Position numbers and translations under genes: made by a program | Source of the DNA: Cognatundibacterium squillarum | Lineage (GTDB): Bacteria > Pseudomonadota > Gammaproteobacteria > Burkholderiales > Burkholderiaceae_D | Assembly: GCF_014652435.1 (NCBI RefSeq) | Contig: NZ_BMYU01000001.1 | Coordinates: 62,001 to 126,000 of the forward strand | Reading direction: 5' to 3' | DNA: 64,000 nt | The notes under the pieces: model-generated | What the model was told of the DNA's origin: nothing | The model's database searches: none | Seen by the model: the letters and a program-made list of their open reading frames with translations, nothing else | Shown: positions 18,257-27,960 of the stretch, one piece after another | Position numbering within the stretch: position 1 is the stretch's first letter | How the letters are laid out: every line of letters starts with the position of its first letter

Positions 18257-18660
18257 CAGATTTCAGGCAAATTCACGCTGTTCGAGCCACTGCCGGCAAG
18301 ACAGCTCAATACATACTGATCAGAACGAACACGCAAACTGTCCGCTTTCTGCTGCAACTATCCGCTGCCAGCAGGTTTGTTGCAGCTTTGCGACAGCAAC
18401 TTTGTGATTACCTGTCTTTTGGCAATTTTCTGTGCATTTGGCAGGGTATTTTTCCGGAAAAACTGCCTGTCAACATAGGGATGTCATCTTCATCGGCTAA
18501 AAACATCTGATCATCACCCCGTTTTTTGCGGCAAATGTTGCGATGTGAAAAGCTGGTTTCATATCGTGAAATCTTGCGGTGCCGCGCACAAGAAAAATAT
18601 CTCACAGACAGAAAGGTGATTTCGTATCACGGAATGGAGTGTTTAAGTAATTGATTTTAA
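18257..18660. promoter_or_regulatory. Upstream region of aceA with paired 16-bp motifs
   Basis: No gene is supported here. Two related 16-bp sequences, TTTCATATCGTGAAAT (18557-18572) and TTTCGTATCACGGAAT (18620-18635), share 12 of 16 positions in the same orientation. Their starts are 63 bp apart, six helical turns, and the first has perfect TTTCA/TGAAA arms. Two sites on one face of the helix would suit a looping or cooperative regulator of isocitrate lyase. Confidence 0.45.
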
Positions 18661-18681
18661 ACGAATAAAAAAATTAAAGAT

Positions 18682-18725
18682 GTCTTATATAAGACCTTGT
18701 TGCTGCGCAAAAATTCTCCTATGAT
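18682..18725 (+). promoter_or_regulatory. aceA promoter with adjoining palindrome
   Basis: TTGTTG (18697-18702) and TATGAT (18720-18725) are separated by exactly 17 bp, a good sigma-70 promoter. Directly upstream is the perfect 14-bp palindrome gtcttatataagac (18682-18695), ending 1 nt before the -35 box. A bound regulator there could repress or contact polymerase. The transcript would have a leader of about 60 nt. Confidence 0.65.
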
Positions 18726-18792
18726 GGTTTCAACGGGTTAGCAAATTTTTCGAATTTCTTCTCACACATTTCATCACTTACCTCAGGAGAAC

Positions 18793-20094
18793 ATGATGAC
18801 GACACGCGAACAACAAGTTGCTGAATTGCAAAAAGACTGGGATACCAATCCACGCTGGAAAGGTGTAAAGCGCAACTACACAGCGGAAGACGTGATCCGT
18901 CTGCGTGGCTCTGTTCAGGTTGAGCACACACTGGCGAAAAATGGCGCTCTGAAACTGTGGGATCTGGTCAATAACGAGCCATTCATCAATGCACTGGGCG
19001 CGCTGACCGGTAATCAGGCAATGCAGCAGGTTAAAGCTGGTCTGAAAGCGATTTACCTGTCCGGCTGGCAGGTTGCGGGTGACGCCAATCTGGCCGGTGA
19101 AATGTATCCTGATCAGTCTCTGTATCCGGCAAACTCGGTACCGCAAGTTGTTAAACGTATCAACAACACACTGACCCGCGCTGACCAGATCCAATGGTCT
19201 GAAGGCAAAGACGATATCGACTTCTTCGCGCCTATCGTTGCAGACGCTGAAGCAGGTTTCGGTGGCGTACTGAATGCGTTTGAACTGATGAAAGCCATGA
19301 TCGAAGCAGGCGCTTCCGGCGTTCACTTTGAAGATCAGCTGGCATCCGTCAAAAAATGCGGCCATATGGGCGGTAAAGTACTGGTTCCTACCCGTGAAGC
19401 AGTGGAAAAACTGAATGCAGCACGTCTGGCAGCCGATATCATGGGCGTACCAACCGTGATTCTGGCACGTACCGACGCAGAAGCCGCTGATTTGCTGACT
19501 TCCGATGTTGATGAAAACGACCGTCCTTTCTGCACTGGCGAACGTACATTCGAAGGTTTCTACCGTACCAAACCAGGTCTGGAACAGGCGATCTCCCGTG
19601 GTCTGGCTTACGCAGAATACGCAGACATGATCTGGTGCGAAACCGGCAAACCGGATCTGGAATTTGCACGTAAATTTGCAGAAGCAATCCATGCGAAATT
19701 CCCGGGCAAACTGCTGGCATACAACTGCTCGCCATCGTTTAACTGGAAGAAAAATCTGGACGACGCAACGATTGCAAAATTCCAGAAAGAACTCGGTGCA
19801 ATGGGCTACAAATTCCAGTTCATCACACTGGCTGGTTTCCACTCCCTGAACTACTCGATGTTCAATCTGGCACACGGTTATGCACGCCGTCAGATGTCTG
19901 CCTTCGTTGAGCTGCAGGAAAACGAATTCGCAGCAGCAGAAAAAGGCTTCACCGCGGTTAAACATCAGCGTGAAGTTGGTACAGGCTACTTCGATGCAGT
20001 AACACAGACAATTCAGCAAGGTCAGTCTTCCACGACTGCGCTGCACGGTTCTACCGAAGATGAACAATTCTTCGATAGCAAGAAAGTCGCTTAA
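18793..20094 (+). CDS. aceA: Isocitrate lyase
   Basis: 433 aa, the short form of the enzyme. The active-site loop KKCGH is at residues 187-191. Metal and substrate sites are seen in [19 protein letters not shown] and [13 protein letters not shown]. It splits isocitrate to succinate and glyoxylate, the first step of the glyoxylate bypass needed for growth on acetate, ethanol or fatty acids. The start has CAGGAGAAC; a second ATG follows at once. No malate synthase or aceK is adjacent. A strong promoter with a palindrome lies upstream, so the gene is probably tightly regulated by carbon source. Confidence 0.97.
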   Translation: MMTTREQQVAELQKDWDTNPRWKGVKRNYTAEDVIRLRGSVQVEHTLAKNGALKLWDLVNNEPFINALGALTGNQAMQQVKAGLKAIYLSGWQVAGDANLAGEMYPDQSLYPANSVPQVVKRINNTLTRADQIQWSEGKDDIDFFAPIVADAEAGFGGVLNAFELMKAMIEAGASGVHFEDQLASVKKCGHMGGKVLVPTREAVEKLNAARLAADIMGVPTVILARTDAEAADLLTSDVDENDRPFCTGERTFEGFYRTKPGLEQAISRGLAYAEYADMIWCETGKPDLEFARKFAEAIHAKFPGKLLAYNCSPSFNWKKNLDDATIAKFQKELGAMGYKFQFITLAGFHSLNYSMFNLAHGYARRQMSAFVELQENEFAAAEKGFTAVKHQREVGTGYFDAVTQTIQQGQSSTTALHGSTEDEQFFDSKKVA

Positions 20095-20122
20095 TCTCTC
20101 CCTCTGAGCGACAGTGAAAAAG

Positions 20123-20152
20123 AAAAAACGGTGCTGCGGCACCGTTTTTTTG
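20123..20152 (+). terminator. aceA terminator
   Basis: A perfect 12-bp stem, aaaaaacggtgc/gcaccgtttttt (20123-20134 and 20139-20150), with a four-base loop, 28 nt after the stop. Confidence 0.9.
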
Positions 20153-20267
20153 TTGCTGATAATCAGCGGCAGGTAAGTCTGTCGGTAAATTTACCGGTGG
20201 ATATTTTTATCAATAAACATATTGAAAAAGCGAAAAACTTACTATTGCGTTTGAGTTTTGATGGAAC

Positions 20268-21068
20268 TTATTGCTGACGCAAAGCCTGCTGGCGCTTACG
20301 TTCACGCAATAAAATACCGCCATATTTGCTGCCTTGTACCGTGTAGCGCTGCCACAGGCGGCGTGGTTCCGACAATAAGCGCCACAACCATTCAAAGCCG
20401 GTTTTCTGCATCCACAGCGGAGCGCGTTTTTTCTTATTCAATGCAAATTCCATCGCTGCGCCGACGCACATCACGACCGGCGCGTGTACGCCTTCGGGCA
20501 ATTCTTTGCGTAAGCGAAATGCGAAATGCTCTTGCTTTGGCATACCAAGGCAGATAAAAACGATATGCGGTTGCAATGCGATGATTTGCCGGATTGTTTC
20601 GTTGGCTTCATCACCATTCGTACTGAATTGCATGGAGGGGCAGAGCAGCGTGATTTGCAGGCCAGGGTAAAAACGCGCGAAATCCTGCTTTAATTCATTT
20701 TCATGGCCAGGCATGCCGCCCAGAATGAAAACGCGCAGTTTTTCTGCGGCAGCGCTCTCGCACAGGCTGACAAATAAATCCGCGCCGGTGACGCGTTCCG
20801 GCAAACGTGCACTGCTCATGCGGCTGGCCCAGACCACCGGCATACCATCGGCGTAAATGTAATCTGCAGTTTTGTACAGTTGCTTAAATTCTGCCTGCGC
20901 ATCCAGCCGCACAATATGATCAACGTTCGGCGTTACCACCACTTTCGGCCGTCCGCTGCCTTGTTTTGCGGCATCAAGCAAACTGTGGTGCGCTTGCGCA
21001 AAATTCTCGGTACGGATGGATAATTCGAATAAATCGATCGTCTGTGACGTTGCGGCGGACTGATTCAT
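20268..21068 (-). CDS. WecG/TagA/CpsF family glycosyltransferase
   Basis: 266 aa. The family core is complete: VVTPNVDHIVRLDAQAEFKQLYKTADYIYADGMPVVWASR, the conserved GADLF, the FILGGMPG loop, and IVFICLGMPKQEHF. A basic C-terminal helix (EWLWRLLSEPRRLWQRY) is typical and holds the enzyme at the membrane. Members transfer N-acetylmannosamine (or its uronate) to undecaprenyl-linked GlcNAc in enterobacterial common antigen, teichoic acid or exopolysaccharide synthesis. No other polysaccharide gene is nearby, so the product is unknown. It is convergent with aceA and divergent from trpF. Confidence 0.9.
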   Translation of the reverse strand: MNQSAATSQTIDLFELSIRTENFAQAHHSLLDAAKQGSGRPKVVVTPNVDHIVRLDAQAEFKQLYKTADYIYADGMPVVWASRMSSARLPERVTGADLFVSLCESAAAEKLRVFILGGMPGHENELKQDFARFYPGLQITLLCPSMQFSTNGDEANETIRQIIALQPHIVFICLGMPKQEHFAFRLRKELPEGVHAPVVMCVGAAMEFALNKKKRAPLWMQKTGFEWLWRLLSEPRRLWQRYTVQGSKYGGILLRERKRQQALRQQ

Positions 21069-21208
21069 AATCGGTAGCGTATATAGTTTCTGTGATTATC
21101 TCAGAACTGCGTGCTTTTCTGCGCTGAATCAGCGGAGAACAGACTATTTTTCGTGCAGAACAATGGCATTATGCCGTGCTGACGGCTTTAGGATTAAAAG
21201 GAATTCAT

Positions 21209-21877
21209 GTGAAACGCACACGTATCAAAATTTGCGGGCTGACCGAAAGAACCAATCTGGATATGGTGATCGCTGCAGGTGCTGACGCCATCGGACTGGT
21301 GTTTTATCCACCTAGCCCGCGCTTTGTCAGTGCGACGCAGGCGGCAGAACTGATTGCCCATTTACCGCCGTTTGTCACCGTCACCGGTTTATTCGTCAAT
21401 CCGACAGAGCAGGAATTGATGGAAGTCGTGCGTCAGGTACAGCTGCAGTTATTGCAGTTTCACGGTGATGAAACACCGGCGCAGTGTGCTGCGCTGGCAG
21501 CTGCGGCCGGTTTGCCGTTTGTGAAAGCATTTCGCGTCAGGCCTGACACAAGCCCTGAGGATTTGCTACAATCAGATTCGGCTTTTCACTCGGAAAGCCG
21601 TTTATGTCATGGTCTGTTGCTGGATACCCATGTAGAAGGGTACGGTGGCAGTGGAAAGGTATTCGATTGGTCTCTCGTTCCAAAAGAGCTCGCGCCTCGG
21701 GTCGTTTTGAGTGGTGGCTTGAGCGTTCAAAATGTCGCTGGTGCTGTTGAGCAACTGCGTCCGTTTGCGGTCGACATCAGCAGTGGTGTTGAGCGCAGCA
21801 AAGGAATGAAAGACGAAGAGAAAGTCCGCGCCTTTATCGAACAGGTGCGGATTGCCGATCAGACTGCGACTGCATGA
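21209..21877 (+). CDS. trpF: Phosphoribosylanthranilate isomerase
   Basis: 222 aa from GTG 21209, chosen for AAGGAAT 6-8 nt upstream; another GTG at 21176 lacks a ribosome site. The catalytic cysteine is in the N-terminal IKICGLTE and the general acid aspartate in [19 protein letters not shown]. The phosphate loops are VVLSGGL and VDISSGVE. It isomerises phosphoribosylanthranilate in tryptophan synthesis. It opens the trpF-trpB-trpA-accD-folC-SPOR-cvpA-purF series. Confidence 0.95.
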   Translation: MKRTRIKICGLTERTNLDMVIAAGADAIGLVFYPPSPRFVSATQAAELIAHLPPFVTVTGLFVNPTEQELMEVVRQVQLQLLQFHGDETPAQCAALAAAAGLPFVKAFRVRPDTSPEDLLQSDSAFHSESRLCHGLLLDTHVEGYGGSGKVFDWSLVPKELAPRVVLSGGLSVQNVAGAVEQLRPFAVDISSGVERSKGMKDEEKVRAFIEQVRIADQTATA

Positions 21878-21918
21878 GGCAGATGCCTCGGTCAGCGCAT
21901 ACGACAGACAGGACTATC

Positions 21919-23190
21919 ATGAAAGAACTTTCCCCAGAAGGTGCAGCATCTGCTGCATTCAGTACCGCCGCACCGGCAGCCATGTTTCAGGCTGCAACTT
22001 ACCAGTTTCCCGATTCACGCGGCCATTTCGGCCCTTACGGCGGCACCTTTGTATCTGAAACCTTATCGCACGCGATATCGGAGCTGAAAGAAGCTTACGC
22101 AAAGTATCAGCATGATCCGGAATTTCTGGAAGAATTCCGTCGCGAACTGAAATACTTCGTCGGTCGCCCGTCGCCGGTGTATCACGCACAGCGCTGGTCT
22201 GAAATCGCGGGCGGTGCGCAGATTTTCCTGAAGCGTGAAGATCTGAATCATACCGGCGCACACAAAATCAATAATGTGATCGGTCAGGCCTTGCTGGCAA
22301 AACGCATGGGCAAGCCGCGTGTGATTGCGGAAACCGGTGCAGGTCAGCATGGCGTGGCAACTGCGACTATCTGCGCGCGTTTTGGTCTGGAATGCGTGGT
22401 TTACATGGGTTCGGAAGACGTAAAACGTCAGGCGCAGAACGTGTACCGCATGAAATTGCTCGGTGCGACCGTGGTGCCGGTGGAATCCGGTTCCAAAACT
22501 CTGAAAGATGCACTGAACGAAGCGATGCGCGACTGGGTTACCAATGTTGAAAATACTTTCTACATTATCGGAACAGTCGCTGGACCGCATCCTTACCCGA
22601 TGATGGTGCGCGATTTCCAAAGCGTGATCGGTGAGGAATGCCTGTGGCAAATGCCTGAGCTGACCGGACGTCAGCCGGATGCGGTGGTTGCCTGTGTCGG
22701 CGGCGGCTCCAATGCGATGGGGATTTTTTATCCGTATATCGATGAAAAACAAACCCGCTTAATCGGCGTGGAAGCCGGTGGCGACGGCGTTGACACCGGT
22801 CGCCATTCCGCTTCGCTGACGCTGGGTTCGCCGGGCGTGCTGCACGGTAACCGTACTTATCTGTTGCAGGATGAAAACGGGCAAGTCATTGAAACCCATT
22901 CGGTATCTGCCGGTCTGGATTATCCTGGCGTCGGGCCTGAGCATGCTTGGTTAAAAGATACTGGTCGCGCAGAGTATGTGACGATCACCGATGAAGAAGC
23001 GCTGAAAGCTTTCCATGATTGCTGCCGTATTGAAGGCATTATTCCGGCGCTGGAATCCAGTCATGCACTGGCTTATGGTGTGAAACTCGCCGCAACCCTG
23101 CCGAAAGATAAAATTATCCTGATTAATTTGTCCGGGCGCGGCGATAAGGATATGCATACCGTAGCGGAACGCGCAGGTCTGCGCTTCTGA
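21919..23190 (+). CDS. trpB: Tryptophan synthase beta chain
   Basis: 423 aa from ATG 21919 with AGGA at 6 nt. An in-frame ATG at 21874 overlaps the trpF stop (ATGA) and cannot be excluded. The PLP lysine is in [13 protein letters not shown], the phosphate cup in [11 protein letters not shown], and the catalytic glutamate in AETGAGQHG. It joins indole and serine. It carries about 35 extra N-terminal residues before the core [15 protein letters not shown], as is common in this order. Confidence 0.97.
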   Translation: MKELSPEGAASAAFSTAAPAAMFQAATYQFPDSRGHFGPYGGTFVSETLSHAISELKEAYAKYQHDPEFLEEFRRELKYFVGRPSPVYHAQRWSEIAGGAQIFLKREDLNHTGAHKINNVIGQALLAKRMGKPRVIAETGAGQHGVATATICARFGLECVVYMGSEDVKRQAQNVYRMKLLGATVVPVESGSKTLKDALNEAMRDWVTNVENTFYIIGTVAGPHPYPMMVRDFQSVIGEECLWQMPELTGRQPDAVVACVGGGSNAMGIFYPYIDEKQTRLIGVEAGGDGVDTGRHSASLTLGSPGVLHGNRTYLLQDENGQVIETHSVSAGLDYPGVGPEHAWLKDTGRAEYVTITDEEALKAFHDCCRIEGIIPALESSHALAYGVKLAATLPKDKIILINLSGRGDKDMHTVAERAGLRF

Positions 23191-23199
23191 TGCCGTCAG

Positions 23200-23228
23200 C
23201 CGCCCGAACCTCGTGAAGGTGAGGGCGG
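23200..23228 (+). other. Stem-loop between trpB and trpA
   Basis: CCGCCC (23200-23205) pairs with GGGCGG (23223-23228), and inside it ACCT pairs with AGGT. No T tract follows, so it is unlikely to terminate fully. It may stabilise the upstream message or set the trpB:trpA ratio. Confidence 0.4.
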
Positions 23229-23256
23229 TTGTTCATGACTCTTTCCGGAAAATATC

Positions 23257-24054
23257 ATGTCAAGAATTCAAAAAACCTTATCCGATTTGCAAGCGCAGGG
23301 TAAAAAAGCCCTGATCCCGTTTATTACTGCCGGTGACCCGTCGCCACAACTGACCGTTCCTTTAATGCATACGCTGGTGGAAAGCGGTGCCGATATTATC
23401 GAGCTTGGCGTTCCTTTCTCTGATCCTATGGCAGACGGTCCGGTGATCCAGCGTGCATCAGAGCGTGCGTTGAAATTTGGAGTTGGGCTGCGGGATGTAT
23501 TACAATGCGTCCGCGAATTTAGAGTAAACAATCGAAACACTCCTGTGGTACTGATGGGCTACGCCAATCCGGTAGAACGCATGGGTGTGGAAACGTTTAT
23601 CTCTGCTGCTTCGGAAGCGGGTGTGGACGGCGTACTGATCGTCGATTATCCGCCGGAAGAAAGCAGCGAATTTGCTGCTGCCCTGCGTGCAGCTGAGATG
23701 GATGCGATTTTCCTGCTGGCACCGACTTCCACTGCGGAAAGAATTGCGCAAGTAGGACAACTTGCATCCGGTTACGTCTATTATGTCTCTCTGAAAGGCG
23801 TTACCGGCTCGGGTCATCTGGATCTGAGTGCGGTGGCAGACATGATGCCGCGTATCCGTGAGCATGTCAGTGTGCCGGTCGGTGTCGGCTTTGGTATCCG
23901 CGATGCGGAAACAGCCAAAGCCATTGCTTCTGTGTCAGATGGTGTGGTGATCGGTTCCCGTATCATCCAGCTGATGGAAGAAGCAGGTCCCGAAGGCGCG
24001 GCAGCTGCGGTAAAATCATTTGTTTCGGGGATACGGCAGGCACTCGACGCCTGA
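23257..24054 (+). CDS. trpA: Tryptophan synthase alpha chain
   Basis: 265 aa. The catalytic glutamate is in [19 protein letters not shown] and the second acid residue in [14 protein letters not shown]. The phosphate loops are YVSLKGVTG and [10 protein letters not shown]. It releases indole from indole-3-glycerol phosphate for TrpB. The order trpF-trpB-trpA without trpC or trpD is normal for Burkholderiales, where these lie elsewhere. Confidence 0.97.
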   Translation: MSRIQKTLSDLQAQGKKALIPFITAGDPSPQLTVPLMHTLVESGADIIELGVPFSDPMADGPVIQRASERALKFGVGLRDVLQCVREFRVNNRNTPVVLMGYANPVERMGVETFISAASEAGVDGVLIVDYPPEESSEFAAALRAAEMDAIFLLAPTSTAERIAQVGQLASGYVYYVSLKGVTGSGHLDLSAVADMMPRIREHVSVPVGVGFGIRDAETAKAIASVSDGVVIGSRIIQLMEEAGPEGAAAAVKSFVSGIRQALDA

Positions 24055-24101
24055 CCACTGCGAAACACCCCGGCAGCGCTATGCTGCATAAAGGAGAAAA
24101 C

Positions 24102-24974
24102 ATGAGCTGGTTAGAAAAACTGTTACCACCACGCATTCAGCGTTCTGAATCCGGTGCGCGTAAATCGATTCCTGAAGGCCTGTGGGTGAAATGCCCGTCT
24201 TGCGAATCCGTACTGTACCGTTCGGATCTGGAAGCGAATATTCATGTTTGCCCGAAATGCAGCCACCACATGCGTATCCGTGCGCGTGAACGTATGGATG
24301 CTCTGCTGGATGCGGGCGGTCGTTACGAAATCGGCCAGGAAGTGCTGCCGGTCGATTCCCTGAAATTCAAAGACAGCAAAAAATATCCGGATCGTCTGAA
24401 AGACGCACTGGAAACCACCGGTGAAACCGATGCGCTGATCGTCATGGGCGGTTCGATTATGTCGGTGCCTGTCGTCGTAGCCTGCTTCGAATTTGAATTC
24501 ATGGGCGGTTCCATGGGTTCCGTTGTTGGCGAACGTTTTGTACGCGGTGCGCAAACCGCGCTGGAACAAAAAGTGCCGTTTATCTGCTTCACCGCAACCG
24601 GTGGTGCGCGGATGCAGGAAGGTTTGTTGTCGCTGATGCAAATGGCGAAAACCACTTCCATGCTGACCAAACTGGCGGAACAAAAACTGCCATTTATCTC
24701 TGTGTTGACAGACCCGACCATGGGTGGCGTTTCTGCGTCCTTCGCTTTCATGGGCGATGTGGTGATCGGTGAGCCGAAAGCGCTGATCGGTTTTGCCGGT
24801 CCGCGCGTGATTGAAAACACTGTTCGTGAAAAATTGCCTGAAGGCTTCCAGCGTTCAGAATTCCTGTTGCAAAAAGGAGCGATCGATATGATTGTTGACC
24901 GTCGCAAAATGCGTGAAGAGCTGGCACGTCTGCTGGCGCTGCTGCAAAATCAGCCTGCCGAAGCGGTTGCCTGA
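24102..24974 (+). CDS. accD: Acetyl-CoA carboxylase carboxyltransferase subunit beta
   Basis: 290 aa from 24102, set by a perfect AAGGAG site. The N-terminal four-cysteine zinc ribbon is visible ([24 protein letters not shown]). The carboxyltransferase core follows with [19 protein letters not shown] and [19 protein letters not shown]. With AccA it transfers carboxyl from biotin to acetyl-CoA, the committed step of fatty acid synthesis. Confidence 0.97.
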   Translation: MSWLEKLLPPRIQRSESGARKSIPEGLWVKCPSCESVLYRSDLEANIHVCPKCSHHMRIRARERMDALLDAGGRYEIGQEVLPVDSLKFKDSKKYPDRLKDALETTGETDALIVMGGSIMSVPVVVACFEFEFMGGSMGSVVGERFVRGAQTALEQKVPFICFTATGGARMQEGLLSLMQMAKTTSMLTKLAEQKLPFISVLTDPTMGGVSASFAFMGDVVIGEPKALIGFAGPRVIENTVREKLPEGFQRSEFLLQKGAIDMIVDRRKMREELARLLALLQNQPAEAVA

Positions 24975-24994
24975 TTTTTTAGCGTATCATTCCG

Positions 24995-25027
24995 AAAGCC
25001 CGTGCAGTTTCTGCATGGGCTTTTTTC
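24995..25027 (+). terminator. Terminator-like hairpin between accD and folC
   Basis: aaagcccgtgcag pairs with ctgcatgggcttt (one G-T) and runs into ttttttcg. It lies inside what is otherwise a continuous gene series, 20 nt before folC, so it may act as a partial terminator. Confidence 0.75.
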
Positions 25028-25046
25028 GTATCCGTAAGTAAAGATT

Positions 25047-26321
25047 ATGTCGCGTACACTACAAGAATGGCTGTCCCTGCTGGAACAGCGTCATCCGAAA
25101 GAAATTGATATGGGTCTCGCGCGCGTCAGCGCAGTGCGTGACCGTATGGGTTTGAAATACGATTGCCCTGTCATCCTGGTTGGTGGTACCAATGGCAAAG
25201 GCTCGACCTGCGCCATGCTGGAATCGATTTTGTTGCAGGCCGGTTACCGTGTCGGCTTGTACAGTAAGCCGCATTTCCTCGATTTCAACGAGCGTGCCCG
25301 TATCAATGGTGAAAATTGCAGCGACGCGCAGCTGGTGGATGCTTTTGAAAAAGTCGAAGCCGCGCGTGGTGAAACCTCACTGACCTATTTTGAATTTACA
25401 ACGCTGGCGATTTGCCGCCTGCTCGCAGATGCGCAGCTGGATGTTGCGATTCTTGAGGTTGGTCTCGGCGGACGTCTGGATGCCGTGAATGTAGTGGACG
25501 CAGATGTGTCGATTGTGACCAGCATCGATATTGATCACGTGGACTATCTGGGTGATACCCGCGAACTGATCGGCTTTGAAAAGGCCGGTATTTTCCGTCC
25601 GGGTAAAGTCGCGATCTGCAGCGATCCGTCGCCACCGCAATCGCTGATTGATCATGCAGAAAAAACTGGTGCAGATTTGTGGCTGTTCGGACGTGACTTT
25701 AACTACGGTGGTGATAAGCAGCAATGGAATTACGGTGGCCGCAGCCAGCGTCGTAATTCGCTGGGTTACCCTAGCCTGCGCGGTGCGAATCAGTTGCTGA
25801 ACGCGAGTGCAGCACTGGCCGCGCTGGAATCGCTGAAAGACCGCTTGCCAGTGGGGGCGCAGGAAGTGCGTTCCGGTCTGGTGATGGTGGAGTTGCCTGG
25901 TCGTTTTCAGGTATTGCCGGGTCGTCCGTCGGTGATTCTGGATGTTGCGCACAATCCGCATGCAGCAGCAGCGCTGGCGCAAAATCTGGATAACATGGGC
26001 TTCCATCCATACACCTATGCAGTGTTTGGTTCCATGCTGGATAAAGATATTGAAGGTGTGCTGGCACACATGGGCGGCAAAGTGGATCACTGGATGGTGA
26101 CCGATCTGCCATTGCCACGTGCTGCCACCGCGCAACAGCTAGAAGAAAAACTGCGTGCCAGCGGTGCACTGAATGAAGCGGAAAAAACCGTGTCCTGCTT
26201 CGCTTCGCCTGAAGAAGCTTACCGTGCGGCGGTGAGTAAAGCGGGTGAAAATGATAGAATAGTGGTCTTTGGCTCATTCCTGACCGTTGCCGGTGCGATG
26301 CGTGCGCGTCGCGCACGTTAA
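25047..26321 (+). CDS. folC: Dihydrofolate synthase / folylpolyglutamate synthase
   Basis: 424 aa. The ATP loop is GGTNGKGSTCAML and the metal site lies in TSIDIDHVDYLGDTRELIGFEKAGI. The glutamate ligase C-domain has ILDVAHNPHAAAAL. It adds glutamate to dihydropteroate and to folates. It is in the usual place between accD and the SPOR gene. There is an insert of about 20 polar residues around NYGGDKQQWNYGGRSQRRN, present in some relatives. Confidence 0.96.
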   Translation: MSRTLQEWLSLLEQRHPKEIDMGLARVSAVRDRMGLKYDCPVILVGGTNGKGSTCAMLESILLQAGYRVGLYSKPHFLDFNERARINGENCSDAQLVDAFEKVEAARGETSLTYFEFTTLAICRLLADAQLDVAILEVGLGGRLDAVNVVDADVSIVTSIDIDHVDYLGDTRELIGFEKAGIFRPGKVAICSDPSPPQSLIDHAEKTGADLWLFGRDFNYGGDKQQWNYGGRSQRRNSLGYPSLRGANQLLNASAALAALESLKDRLPVGAQEVRSGLVMVELPGRFQVLPGRPSVILDVAHNPHAAAALAQNLDNMGFHPYTYAVFGSMLDKDIEGVLAHMGGKVDHWMVTDLPLPRAATAQQLEEKLRASGALNEAEKTVSCFASPEEAYRAAVSKAGENDRIVVFGSFLTVAGAMRARRAR

Positions 26322-26383
26322 GCGTCTGCAGGGTATTCGGCCAACCGGCTTTGTTCGCAGTTTTTATTCGGATAATTCAGCAA

Positions 26384-27433
26384 ATGGGTTTGTTCTCGCG
26401 ATTCAAAAATAAAGATAATGCGTCTGAACGATCAGATGGCGGCGAATTCCGCTCGCGTGCAGAACTCGACAGTATCGATACCCGTCAGCGCGGGAAGAAA
26501 GACCGTGAACAGCCCGCGCGGCGCAGCAGCAGAACGCAGGACGATCCGCTGCTGCCGGAAAAAAAACGTGCGCGCCGTCGCCTGATCGGTGCTGCTGCAC
26601 TGGCGCTGGCGGCCGCAGTTGTTTTGCCGATGGTGCTGGATACAGAGCCAAAGCCGGTTGCAGATGATGTGCAGATACGCATTCCATCCAAAGACAAAGC
26701 CCCCGAACTGGTTGCGGAACCGGTAACACCGTCAAAAGCGCGTCCTTTGCCGGAAACCGATGAGCCGGAAGAAATTATCGAACCCGCACCGCCGCTGAAG
26801 TCGGCGGAGAAAAAAACGACAGCACCGCTGGCTGACAATAAACCGGCAACCAGTACGCTGGTTGCACAAAATGATGTGAAGCCGGTAATTGCCGACAAGC
26901 CAAAATCTGCGGAACCCGCGACCAGGGCTGAGCCCAAACCTGAGCGTAAGCCAGAGACCAGGCAGGAAACCCGCACAGAACCCAAGCCCGAGCGTAAGCC
27001 AGAGCCGAAACCGGAACCGAAGCCGGAAGTAAAGCAGGAAGCAAAAGCCGTGAAAGCGGATCCGGCAAAAGCCGAACGCAAGCCGGATAATCATCCGGAA
27101 AAAAAGGATGAAACAAAAGCTGCGCAAAAGCGCGTGAGTGATGATGAAACAGCACGCGCGATGGCAATTCTGGAAGGTAAATCTGCGCCAGCCAAACCGG
27201 CCGCCAGTAAAGTAACGATGCAGGTTGCGGCACTCGCCAGTCAGGAAAAAGTCGATGAATTGCAGGCAAAACTGCGCAGTGCCGGCGTTGCATCGTATAC
27301 GCAGAAAGTGTCGACCAGTCAGGGCGACAAAATCCGTGTGAGGGTAGGACCATTTTCCTCGCAGGAAGAAGCAGACAGGGTGAAGGCAAAATTGTCCGGC
27401 CTGGGTCTGAATGCCACTGTGATACCTAACTGA
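26384..27433 (+). CDS. SPOR-domain protein (DedD-like)
   Basis: 349 aa from ATG 26384. A short cytoplasmic N-terminus is followed by one membrane segment (RRLIGAAALALAAAVVLPMVL). A long Pro/Lys/Glu-rich periplasmic linker follows, with imperfect repeats of the type EPKPERKPE. A C-terminal SPOR domain (KVTMQVAALASQEKVDELQAKLRSAGV...RVRVGPFSSQEEADRVKAKL) ends the protein. SPOR domains bind denuded glycan at the septum, so this is a division-site protein like DedD. The linker's repeats make it variable in length. Confidence 0.88.
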   Translation: MGLFSRFKNKDNASERSDGGEFRSRAELDSIDTRQRGKKDREQPARRSSRTQDDPLLPEKKRARRRLIGAAALALAAAVVLPMVLDTEPKPVADDVQIRIPSKDKAPELVAEPVTPSKARPLPETDEPEEIIEPAPPLKSAEKKTTAPLADNKPATSTLVAQNDVKPVIADKPKSAEPATRAEPKPERKPETRQETRTEPKPERKPEPKPEPKPEVKQEAKAVKADPAKAERKPDNHPEKKDETKAAQKRVSDDETARAMAILEGKSAPAKPAASKVTMQVAALASQEKVDELQAKLRSAGVASYTQKVSTSQGDKIRVRVGPFSSQEEADRVKAKLSGLGLNATVIPN

Positions 27434-27446
27434 CGCGGGGATTGCT

Positions 27447-27935
27447 GTGACACTCTTTGATTACATCGTTCTGCTGATTATGGTGTGTTCCGTCATCATC
27501 AGTTTAATGCGTGGATTGGTCAAAGAAATCCTTTCTCTCACCAGCTGGGTAATCGCCTTTGTCGTCGCGAATGCCTACAGCGATGCGCTGGCCCAGCTGC
27601 TTCCTTCGGTCGTTCCCGGACAAATCGTCCGCCTCATTGTTGCTTTCGTCGCCTTATTCATTGCCGTGCGCCTGTTAATGGCGCTGGTGTCTCTTGCCGT
27701 CGATGCGGTCATCAAAGCCAGTGGTTTATCGCTGGCAGATCGCGGTCTGGGCGGCTTATTCGGATTTGCCCGTGGTTGTTTATTTGTGATTGCCGCCGTC
27801 ATGGTGTGCGGCATGACGTCGCTTCCGCAGCAAGCGTTCTGGAAAAACGCGATGTTCAGTCCCTTAGCTGAAGCCGCAGCACAGACGGTCATGCCGTGGC
27901 TGCCGCCATCGATTTCCAGCCATGTACAGTTTTGA
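27447..27935 (+). CDS. cvpA: CvpA family inner-membrane protein
   Basis: 162 aa with four membrane segments. It opens MTLFDYIVLLIMVCSVIISLMRGLVKEILSL, diagnostic of CvpA; GLGGLFGFARGCLFV marks the third helix region. CvpA is named for colicin V production and is also linked to bile-salt tolerance and envelope stress. It is 13 nt after the SPOR gene and 25 nt before purF, the standard cvpA-purF pair. Confidence 0.94.
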   Translation: MTLFDYIVLLIMVCSVIISLMRGLVKEILSLTSWVIAFVVANAYSDALAQLLPSVVPGQIVRLIVAFVALFIAVRLLMALVSLAVDAVIKASGLSLADRGLGGLFGFARGCLFVIAAVMVCGMTSLPQQAFWKNAMFSPLAEAAAQTVMPWLPPSISSHVQF

Positions 27936-27960
27936 TTTGTTTCTTTTTTAGGAGTCCACC

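Noticed and set aside
26920..27060. Tandem repeats in the SPOR gene as a mobile or regulatory repeat
   Set aside because: They encode the Pro/Lys/Glu linker in frame and are a normal feature of SPOR proteins.
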